Of a DNA stretch of 6,518 nucleotides, positions 1 through 5,453 are shown piece after piece. Position 1 is the first letter of the stretch. Every line of letters begins with the position of its first letter. The stretch is taken from NCBI GenBank assembly GCA_018971405.1, contig JAGXAX010000087.1, positions 1-6,518 of the forward strand, written 5' to 3'. The stretch comes from Alphaproteobacteria bacterium. Its GTDB lineage: Bacteria; Pseudomonadota; Alphaproteobacteria; Micavibrionales; UBA2020. The translations under genes and the position numbers were made by a program. The notes beneath the pieces were generated by a model. The model did not search any database, was not told the origin of the DNA, and saw only the letters and a program-made list of their open reading frames with translations.

Positions 1-273
1 AACATCGGAACCGGCGCTGGCCACAGCGTGCGGGACGTCATCGATATGACGCGCCGCGTGACGCAACGGCCAATTCCGACGCGCGCCGCGCCGCGCCGCG
101 CCGGAGATCCGCCCATGCTGGTGGCCGACGCCGCGCTGGCCCGCAAGGTTCTCGGCTGGCAGCCGCTGCATTCCGACCTGTACACGATCGTTTCCTCGGC
201 CTGGCGCTGGCAGCGGAAGAAGTCCGTCCCCGATGCCGCAGGCGAAAACGCGGGATACAGGAGGGCGGTCTGA
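1..273 (+). CDS. galE: UDP-glucose 4-epimerase GalE, C-terminal fragment (5' end outside window)
   Basis: This is the last 90 codons of a GalE-type epimerase, an NAD-dependent cytoplasmic short-chain dehydrogenase/reductase that interconverts UDP-glucose and UDP-galactose and so supplies precursor for polysaccharide synthesis. The reading frame is open from base 1 to the TGA at 271-273. Visible family signatures are N-I-G-T-G near the start of the fragment, the conserved P-R-R-A-G-D-P at fragment residues 31-37 (the C-terminal UDP-sugar binding region), V-A-D then L-G-W-Q-P, and a final A-W-R-W. The Rossmann fold and the catalytic Ser/Tyr/Lys lie upstream and cannot be seen. About 17 residues follow the point where GalE proteins normally end, forming a short divergent tail. 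Its stop codon overlaps the start of the sugar transferase gene by one base (TGATG), which suggests translational coupling. Related epimerases acting on UDP-GlcNAc or uronic acids cannot be fully excluded from the C-terminus alone. Confidence 0.9.
   Translation, partial: NIGTGAGHSVRDVIDMTRRVTQRPIPTRAAPRRAGDPPMLVADAALARKVLGWQPLHSDLYTIVSSAWRWQRKKSVPDAAGENAGYRRAV
83..102 (+). repeat. Pentanucleotide tandem repeat (GCGCC)x4 inside galE
   Basis: Four perfect head-to-tail copies of GCGCC lie within the galE coding sequence, flanked by a partial GC before and a G after. They encode the segment that runs into the conserved P-R-R-A-G-D-P motif. Because the unit is five bases, gain or loss of one copy would shift the reading frame. 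The array is short and the amino acids it encodes are conserved in the family, so it may be only a codon-usage coincidence in GC-rich DNA. Confidence 0.6.
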
Positions 274-1667
274 TGTCGCACCGGTCAAAATTCACGGCAG
301 CAAGCCTGCTTCTCGCGGACAGCATCGCAAGCCTTCTCGCCTTCACGCTTGCCGCGTTTTGCGCTTCGGCGATATCTACCGCCATGCCGCTTTCCGGATT
401 TTTTTTCCTGTCGGCTCCGTTTATCCTGGCCTGCATGGTTTTTTTTGCGGCGCAAGGGCATTATAACCTACGCACGCCATGGTGGACGCAAGCCGGCCAT
501 ATATTGCTCGCAAGCACCGCATGCTTTGTATTGTCCGCATTGGTTGCCGCCGCCCGGCGGATGCCCGCGCCGGTCGCGCCGGAGGCGTTGCTGTGGCTTT
601 TCATGCCGCCCTGCCTGATGCTGGCGCGCTGGCGTGCCCGCGCGCTCCTGATGCGGCGCGGGCTATGGGCCATTCCGGCCGCTCTCGCGGGAAACTACGA
701 AGTTGTCCTCAGGCTTGTTCGCGCGCTTCAGGCGGAAACCTATCTTGCCTATGACATACGACAGGCTTTCCTGCCCGATGCAACGGCAGCGCAAATCGAA
801 GATTTCAAAAAGCTTTGCCCTGCCGCGCGCATCTGCCCGACGCTCGCCCCCCTTCTCGACGCGAACAGTCATGTCTTCTTTTGCCCCGACGGCGGGAGCA
901 CGGCGCACGCGGAAATCCTCGCGCAACTTGAAAAGAACCGCACGCGCTTTTCCTACGTTCCGCCGGCGGAAGGATATTTCCTCTACAACGCCGCGCCGCG
1001 CAGGTTTTTCGGCCACGGCATCGTCGCGCTGGAATCAAGGGAACTTCCACTTGCCGGGTCCAGTCTGCTTTTAAAATGTTTTCTGGACAGGGTCTGCGCG
1101 GCCGTTGCTCTTGCGCTTTTGTCCCCTGTATTCATCATTATCGCCCGCGCGATAAAAAAGGACGGCGGACCCGCGATGTACGGCCATGGCCGGATCGGCA
1201 AGGACGGCAAGCCATTCACCTGCCTGAAATTCCGCAGCATGGCCGTCAACGCGCGCGAGATGCTGGACGAACTGCTGAAAAGCAATCCAACCCTCCGCAA
1301 GGAATACGAGGAAACCTACAAGCTCAAGGACGATCCGCGCGTGACGAAGATCGGAAAATTCCTCCGCAAGACGAGCCTCGACGAGCTGCCGCAGCTTCTC
1401 AACGTCCTGCAGGGGCACATGAGCCTGACAGGCCCGCGCCCGATCGTCGAGGATGAAAAAAAATACTACGCTGAAAAAATACGCGAATACCTCTCCGTGC
1501 GGCCGGGCCTGACGGGCCTCTGGCAGGTGAGCGGTCGCAGCGACACGGGCTATAAGCAGCGCGTCTATCTCGACGGCTGGTATGTGAGAAACTGGTCCCT
1601 TTGGAACGACCTGATCATCTTCTTCAAGACGGTCACCGTCGTCTTGAAGCGCAAAGGGGCTTACTAG
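273..1667 (+). CDS. wbaP: WbaP-type undecaprenyl-phosphate sugar phosphotransferase (initiating polyprenyl glycosylphosphotransferase)
   Basis: Inner-membrane enzyme expected to transfer a sugar phosphate (galactose-1-P in Salmonella WbaP) from a UDP-sugar to undecaprenyl phosphate, the first committed step of polysaccharide repeat-unit assembly. The 464 residues are close to the roughly 476 of Salmonella WbaP. The N-terminal half has four hydrophobic segments (about 11-33, 39-60, 76-95, 104-118) and a soluble Rossmann-like middle region (about 130-260). The C-terminal bacterial sugar transferase domain starts at about 265 with a membrane helix holding the Ser-Pro kink (S284-P285). It contains C-L-K-F-R-S-M (317-323), the catalytic Asp-Glu pair in T-S-L-D-E-L-P (D370, E371), L-T-G-P-R-P (385-390) and [13 protein letters not shown] (411-423). 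It ends in G-A-Y, as WbaP proteins typically do. The ATG at 273 is preceded by AGGAGG at 259-264, eight bases away, and overlaps the galE stop. The adjacent epimerase fits galactose as donor, but sugar specificity cannot be read from sequence. The symbol denotes family, not proven specificity. Confidence 0.9.
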   Translation: MSHRSKFTAASLLLADSIASLLAFTLAAFCASAISTAMPLSGFFFLSAPFILACMVFFAAQGHYNLRTPWWTQAGHILLASTACFVLSALVAAARRMPAPVAPEALLWLFMPPCLMLARWRARALLMRRGLWAIPAALAGNYEVVLRLVRALQAETYLAYDIRQAFLPDATAAQIEDFKKLCPAARICPTLAPLLDANSHVFFCPDGGSTAHAEILAQLEKNRTRFSYVPPAEGYFLYNAAPRRFFGHGIVALESRELPLAGSSLLLKCFLDRVCAAVALALLSPVFIIIARAIKKDGGPAMYGHGRIGKDGKPFTCLKFRSMAVNAREMLDELLKSNPTLRKEYEETYKLKDDPRVTKIGKFLRKTSLDELPQLLNVLQGHMSLTGPRPIVEDEKKYYAEKIREYLSVRPGLTGLWQVSGRSDTGYKQRVYLDGWYVRNWSLWNDLIIFFKTVTVVLKRKGAY

Positions 1668-1683
1668 AAACCTAAACCATGAC

Positions 1684-1687
1684 AGGA
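1684..1687 (+). promoter_or_regulatory. Ribosome binding site (AGGA) supporting the 1697 start of the export lipoprotein
   Basis: AGGA lies nine bases before the in-frame ATG at 1697. The upstream in-frame ATG at 1679 has no purine-rich Shine-Dalgarno match at the right distance; the preceding bases are AGAAACCTAAACC. This favours starting at 1697, although 1679 also gives a workable signal peptide and remains possible. Confidence 0.5.
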
Positions 1688-1696
1688 CAAACGACG

Positions 1697-2428
1697 ATGC
1701 CCAAAATGCGCTCCCTCTCCGGCCGGATTTTCATCATTGCCTCTCTTTTTCTGCTCTCCGCCTGCGCCGCGGACCCGGATTATTCGAATGTCGCGCCGCT
1801 GCCTACGGCGTCCGCCCCGCAGGCGCCCGCAGCGAAAAAGCTGCCCGCCTACAGAGTGCAGATCGGCGACGTTCTGGACATCGACCTCTACCTCAACCCC
1901 GAACTGAGCGAAACAGTGACGGTACGGCCCGACGGGATGATCTCCACGAAAATCGCCGAGAACGTCTACGTCTACAACAAAACCACATCGCAGATCACCG
2001 CCATGCTCAAAAAGTCCTATAAACGCATCCTCAAAAATCCTGCCATCACGACGGTGGTGCGCTCGTTCGCGCCTGTCAGAATATACGTCAGCGGCGAGGT
2101 CGTGTCGCCGGGGGAATTTCTCGTCGTGGGCCAGCCCCTCACGCTCGACCAGGCCATCGCCCGCGCCGGCGGCGTCAAGCCCTCAGGCCTGCAGCGCGAC
2201 GTCCTGATCTTCCGCCGTGGCGCAGGCGAGACGGAAAAGGTCTTCGTCGCCAACTACTATGGCGCGACGCAAGGCGCGAACCCCGCCATGGACGCGCGCC
2301 TCGCGCCAGACGACGTCGTCTTCGTTCCCAAGACCGGCGCCGCCCTGCGCTATCAGTCGTACCAGCAGAACTTCCAGCAGTACGTGAACCCCGCGGTCGG
2401 CGTCGGCGCCGGCGCCACCATCCATTAA
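1697..2428 (+). CDS. Wza-type polysaccharide export outer-membrane lipoprotein (short form)
   Basis: Predicted periplasmic/outer-membrane protein of the polysaccharide export (OPX, Wza-like) family, expected to help pass polysaccharide across the outer membrane. From the ATG at 1697 it is 243 residues; the alternative ATG at 1679 gives 249. The N-terminus has a basic stretch, a hydrophobic core and a lipobox L-S-A-C with the lipidated Cys at residue 23. The next residue is Ala, compatible with outer-membrane sorting. A Pro/Ala-rich linker follows. The Poly_export domain spans about residues 52-125, beginning Y-R-V-Q-I-G-D-V-L and including V-R-P-D-G. One SLBB-type domain spans about 128-205, with V-S-G-E-V-V-S-P-G and A-I-A-R-A-G-G-V. 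It ends with a Gln/Tyr-rich tail (about 219-231). E. coli Wza is about 379 residues, with more soluble domains and a C-terminal pore helix; this form has a single SLBB domain and no obvious long pore helix. It follows the WbaP-like gene by 11 to 29 bases, in the same probable operon. The family is secure; pore formation by this protein alone is not. Confidence 0.9.
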   Translation: MPKMRSLSGRIFIIASLFLLSACAADPDYSNVAPLPTASAPQAPAAKKLPAYRVQIGDVLDIDLYLNPELSETVTVRPDGMISTKIAENVYVYNKTTSQITAMLKKSYKRILKNPAITTVVRSFAPVRIYVSGEVVSPGEFLVVGQPLTLDQAIARAGGVKPSGLQRDVLIFRRGAGETEKVFVANYYGATQGANPAMDARLAPDDVVFVPKTGAALRYQSYQQNFQQYVNPAVGVGAGATIH

Positions 2429-2452
2429 CGGCCACGATGGGAGCCTGAACAG

Positions 2453-2815
2453 ATGCGCGCATTTTTCCTTGCAGCGGTTTTCCTCGCCGTTTTCTCCGGC
2501 AAGGCCGCGGCCGCGTCTTTTTGCGTGGTGGGCATGGGCATTCCGCCGCAATGCCTTTATGACGATATAGGGTCATGCATGGCCGCCGCAACGCCGCCGA
2601 ACAGCTTTTGCGCGGTCAGCCCGACGGCGCGGCTCTATTATTACGGCAGCTCGCGCTTCTGCGCCGTGCAGTCCGACCGCGTGGCGCAATGCGTGTTCGG
2701 CGACCGCACGCAATGCTACAGGGCTGTCTTCCGCGACAAGACCGTTTGCGTGGACCGTGAGGAGCGTCCGGACGACATCAGCCCCTTCCGCTACGACCAG
2801 CGTATCGGCAACTAG
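2453..2815 (+). CDS. Small secreted protein with two tandem four-cysteine modules, function unknown
   Basis: A 120-residue protein I cannot assign to a function. Residues 1-21 form a clear Sec-type signal peptide (basic start, hydrophobic core, A-A-A-A before S22), so the mature protein of about 99 residues should be periplasmic or secreted. The mature part holds eight cysteines at 24, 34, 42, 53 and 70, 80, 88, 99. Both sets have spacing C-x9-C-x7-C-x10-C, and the second is offset by exactly 46 residues, so the protein looks like an internal duplication. Shared positions besides cysteine include F23/F69, V26/V72, Q33/Q79, D38/D84 and A45/A91. The four-cysteine pattern resembles the short secreted DUF3551 proteins of alphaproteobacteria as I remember them, but these are usually single-module; this link is tentative. 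GGGAG at 2439-2443 is a good ribosome binding site nine bases before the ATG. The gene starts 24 bases after the export lipoprotein gene and ends 15 bases before the flippase gene, so it is probably co-transcribed with both. Four disulfides are plausible but inferred. Confidence 0.85.
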   Translation: MRAFFLAAVFLAVFSGKAAAASFCVVGMGIPPQCLYDDIGSCMAAATPPNSFCAVSPTARLYYYGSSRFCAVQSDRVAQCVFGDRTQCYRAVFRDKTVCVDREERPDDISPFRYDQRIGN

Positions 2816-2830
2816 ACAAAGGGGGACAGT

Positions 2831-4276
2831 ATGGCCTTTCGCAAAATCGCCTTCGGCACGGCGCTCATGTCATCCGTGACGATATTTCGCATGCTGGCGC
2901 AGCTTCTCGTCGTGCCCTTCCTGTCACGGCTTTTGTCTCCGGCTGACTACGGGCTCGTAGCGATGGCCATGCCTTTCGTCCTTTTCACAATGATGTTCAC
3001 GGACGCGGGCGTGGGGCAATCGCTGTTGCGCGACGCGGCGGAAAGCGAGGATGTCTGGTCCTCCTGCTTCTGGCTGACGATCCTGCTGGGCGCCGGCCTT
3101 GCGCTGCTGATCATGCTGGTCGCGCCCCTCGCCGCCGGATTTTTCAAGGAACCTCCCCTGCGGCCTCTCGTGACGGCGCTGGCGCTCGTCATCGTTCCGC
3201 AGGCCGCGGCGACGATCCCCGAGGCTTATCTCCGCCATAACCACAGGTTCGGCACCATCGCCTGGACGGAAGCGGCGGCGATCGCGGGCGGGCTTGCCGC
3301 CGCGATCATCGTCGCTTTCAAGGGTGGCGGCGCATGGGCGCTCATCGCGCAGCAGCTCGCCCTTTATACCCTGAGATTTTCACTGACCTTCTGGCGCTCC
3401 GGCTTCCGTCCGTGCCTGTCCTTCAGCCTGCGCGGCCTGAGGGAGCACCTCGTTTTCGGCCGCAACGTCCTCGGCGCGAATTTTATGATGACGCTGACGC
3501 AGTCGCAGGACAGCCTCATCATCGGCAAGATGCTCGGCTCGTGGCTGCTGGGCTTTTACACGATGGCCTTCCTGTTCGTGCGCCTGCCTCTGCGCATCAT
3601 CGCTGGGCCGCTGGAATACGTGATTTACGCGCACATCGCGCCGCTGGGCAACAACAAAGCGCTCGTCCGCCGGATATTCCTGCTGCTCACGCGCCTGCAG
3701 GCGATCATCGTCTTTCCTGCGATCGGCATGGTGGCGGCGGCGCACCAGCCGCTCTTTAAACTGCTCCTCTCGGAAAAATGGCTGCCCTCCGGCACCCTCT
3801 ACATGATCGCGGCGCCGGCGGCGGCGCTGCAGGCGATGACGGCCTTTTCAGGCGCCTTCATGATGGCGCTGGGCAGGACGGACATACAGCTGCGCCTGAA
3901 CGCGGAATTCTGCGCGCTCTTCGCCGCCGCCCTGCTCGCCGCAGCGCGGTTCGGGATCGCCTGGGCCGTCCTGTCCTACACCGCGGCGGTCTTCCTCTAT
4001 TTTCCGCGGTTCCTGATGCTGACACTGCCGCGCCTCGAATGCCCGCTGCGCGCCTACCTGCGGCTTATGGTCATCCCGATCCTGCTCACGGCGGCCTGCG
4101 TCATGCTCTACGCCGACGCGAGCCGGTCGCTGCCCGCCGGAGACTGGGTTCGCCTGCTGATCGGCGGCGGCATGGCCGTTCTGGCCATCGCGGCGGGCGC
4201 GCTGGCGCAACACCGCTCTCTTTTCGAGGAGATCGCCATGTTCGACAAGGCGGAGGCCGCTGATACGTACGCTTGA
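2831..4276 (+). CDS. Wzx-like oligosaccharide flippase (polysaccharide transporter, MOP/MATE superfamily)
   Basis: Predicted multi-pass inner-membrane protein of 481 residues, normal length for Wzx-type flippases, which move undecaprenyl-diphosphate-linked oligosaccharides from the cytoplasmic to the periplasmic face. Hydrophobic segments are visible at about 9-33, 39-58, 79-105, 110-133, 143-163, 167-186, 213-255 (probably two), 287-304, 322-347, 357-397 (two), 409-428 and 438-459, consistent with 12 to 14 helices. Supporting motifs are F-L-S-R-L-L-S-P-A-D-Y-G (30-41), typical of the first helix and loop, and D-S-L-I-I-G-K-M-L-G with L-G-F-Y downstream (227-243), characteristic of the polysaccharide synthesis family. 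The ATG at 2831 is preceded by GGGGGA at 2821-2826. It is the last plus-strand gene before the convergent sulfur-metabolism pair. Within the superfamily it looks closest to the broad lipopolysaccharide/EPS biosynthesis (COG2244-like) transporters. The transported glycan cannot be predicted, since these proteins are poorly conserved. Confidence 0.88.
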   Translation: MAFRKIAFGTALMSSVTIFRMLAQLLVVPFLSRLLSPADYGLVAMAMPFVLFTMMFTDAGVGQSLLRDAAESEDVWSSCFWLTILLGAGLALLIMLVAPLAAGFFKEPPLRPLVTALALVIVPQAAATIPEAYLRHNHRFGTIAWTEAAAIAGGLAAAIIVAFKGGGAWALIAQQLALYTLRFSLTFWRSGFRPCLSFSLRGLREHLVFGRNVLGANFMMTLTQSQDSLIIGKMLGSWLLGFYTMAFLFVRLPLRIIAGPLEYVIYAHIAPLGNNKALVRRIFLLLTRLQAIIVFPAIGMVAAAHQPLFKLLLSEKWLPSGTLYMIAAPAAALQAMTAFSGAFMMALGRTDIQLRLNAEFCALFAAALLAAARFGIAWAVLSYTAAVFLYFPRFLMLTLPRLECPLRAYLRLMVIPILLTAACVMLYADASRSLPAGDWVRLLIGGGMAVLAIAAGALAQHRSLFEEIAMFDKAEAADTYA

Positions 4277-4305
4277 CCTGCTGCCGGCTTCAGGCCTTGT
4301 CGAGC
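4271..4305. terminator. Possible imperfect hairpin at the convergent gene junction
   Basis: GCTTGAC (4271-4277) can pair with GTCGAGC (4299-4305), seven base pairs with one G-T wobble, and CCTG (4277-4280) can pair with CAGG (4291-4294) inside it, sharing base 4277. The structure covers the last codons of both convergent genes and the 13 bases between their stops. There is no T-tract on either side and there is an unpaired CCTT bulge, so this is a weak candidate for a shared terminator. Confidence 0.2.
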
Positions 4306-5453
4306 GCCGCGCTTAAGTCGGAGATCAGGTCGTCCGCGTCCTCGATGCCCACGGAGAGGCGGATCAGGCCATCGCTGATGCCGAGCTTCTCGCGCTCCTG
4401 CTTCGGGATGGAGGCGTGGGTCATGATCGCCGGATGCTCGATCAGGCTCTCGACGCCACCGAGGCTTTCCGCCAGCGTGAAGATTTTGCAGGCCGAGAGC
4501 ATGCGGCGCGAAGCTTCGAGATCGCCCTTCACCACCGCCGTGACCATGCCGCCGAAACCGCGCATCTGCTTTTTGGCCAGCACATGCTGCGGGTGGCTGA
4601 CAAGGCCGGGATAATAGACTTTTTTGACCTTCGGGTGCCTTTCCAGCCACCGGGCGATTTTCAGGGCGCTCGCGCCGTGGCGTTCCATGCGCACGTCCAG
4701 CGTCTTCACGCCGCGCAGCGCGAGGAAGCTGTCGAATGGCCCGAGGATGCCGCCGGTGGAATTCTGGATAAATTTCAGGCGGTCGGCCAGTTCCGCGTTG
4801 TCCCCGACGACGACAACGCCGCCGATAATGTCGGAATGCCCGCCGATATATTTCGTGATCGAGTGGACGACAATGTCCGCGCCGAAGCCGAGCGGCTTCT
4901 GGTTCCACGGCGTGGCGAAGGTGTTGTCGGCGACGGAAATCAGCCTGTTCTTTTTCGCGAAAGCGGTCGCCATGTCGAGGTCGATCAGTTTCAGAAGGGG
5001 GTTGCTCGGGCTCTCCAGCCACAGCATTCTGGTTTCGGGCGTCAGCGCCTTTTCGAGATTCTCCGGCTTCGTCATATCGACATAAGTGACTTTCAATCCC
5101 GCTGACTGCTTGCGCACGCGCTCGAACAGGCGGTAGCTGCCGCCGTAAAGATCGTCCGATGCGATCATGTGGGCGTTAACGGGCAGCAAATCCAGCACCG
5201 CGCACATGGCGGCAAGGCCGGAGCCGAAGGCGAACCCCGCCGTACCGTCCTCAAGATCGGCGATGCAGCGCTCGAAGGCATGGCGCGTCGGGTTATGGCC
5301 GCGGGCGTAGACGAAGCCCTTGTGCTCGCCCGGCGCCGCTTGCGCGTAAGTCGAGGTGGCGTAAATCGGCACGTTGACCGCGCCGGTCGTCGAGTCGGGA
5401 TATTGCCCCGCATGGATGCAGCGGGTGGAAAATTTCATTTTGGAGTTGCTCAT
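4290..5453 (-). CDS. Cystathionine gamma-lyase / gamma-synthase family PLP enzyme
   Basis: A 387-residue enzyme of the Cys/Met metabolism PLP family (fold type I), normal length. With the neighbouring cystathionine beta-synthase, the likely reaction is cleavage of cystathionine to cysteine, 2-oxobutyrate and ammonia in the cytoplasm (reverse transsulfuration). Visible landmarks are the Y-A-R phosphate-binding motif (49-51) followed by N-P-T-R, G-S-G-L (77-80), the ring-stacking Tyr103 in D-L-Y-G-G, E-S-P-S-N-P (147-152), Asp176 in A-D-N-T-F-A-T-P that contacts the pyridine nitrogen, and the Schiff-base Lys201 in S-I-T-K-Y-I-G-G-H-S-D. S-L-G-G-V-E-S-L (330-337) places Glu335 at the position of human CTH Glu339, where beta-lyases carry Tyr. 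Oddly, the residue before Y-A-R is Val48, where gamma-lyases and gamma-synthases usually have Glu or Asp. The start overlaps the upstream stop by four bases (ATGA), and AGGGGA lies at 5461-5466, so translation is probably coupled. Gamma-synthase (MetB-like), O-acetylhomoserine-using or mixed activity remains possible; genomic pairing favours gamma-lyase. Confidence 0.88.
   Translation of the reverse strand: MSNSKMKFSTRCIHAGQYPDSTTGAVNVPIYATSTYAQAAPGEHKGFVYARGHNPTRHAFERCIADLEDGTAGFAFGSGLAAMCAVLDLLPVNAHMIASDDLYGGSYRLFERVRKQSAGLKVTYVDMTKPENLEKALTPETRMLWLESPSNPLLKLIDLDMATAFAKKNRLISVADNTFATPWNQKPLGFGADIVVHSITKYIGGHSDIIGGVVVVGDNAELADRLKFIQNSTGGILGPFDSFLALRGVKTLDVRMERHGASALKIARWLERHPKVKKVYYPGLVSHPQHVLAKKQMRGFGGMVTAVVKGDLEASRRMLSACKIFTLAESLGGVESLIEHPAIMTHASIPKQEREKLGISDGLIRLSVGIEDADDLISDLSAALDKA

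Noticed and set aside
1668..1696. Possible promoter between the transferase and export lipoprotein genes
   Set aside because: The gap is at most 29 bases and shows no -35/-10 pair. Read-through from upstream is the simpler explanation.
2429..2452. Possible internal promoter or hairpin before the eight-cysteine protein gene
   Set aside because: Only 24 bases, containing a ribosome binding site and no convincing promoter or inverted repeat.
3334..3759. Open frame of 141 codons inside the flippase gene
   Set aside because: It is an alternate frame of a membrane-protein gene, rich in Arg/Ala/Pro with no motifs; the flippase frame explains the region.
4108..5022. Long minus-strand open frame of 304 codons in a different frame from the lyase
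   Set aside because: It lies mostly inside the lyase gene and runs into the antisense of the flippase end. Its translation is rich in Arg/Gly/Pro with no recognisable domain, as expected of an out-of-frame shadow in GC-rich DNA, whereas the lyase frame has full family motifs.
4416..5105. Plus-strand open frame of 229 codons antisense to the lyase
   Set aside because: It is antisense to a well-supported enzyme gene, shows no convincing ribosome binding site, has a low-complexity charged composition and has no family resemblance.
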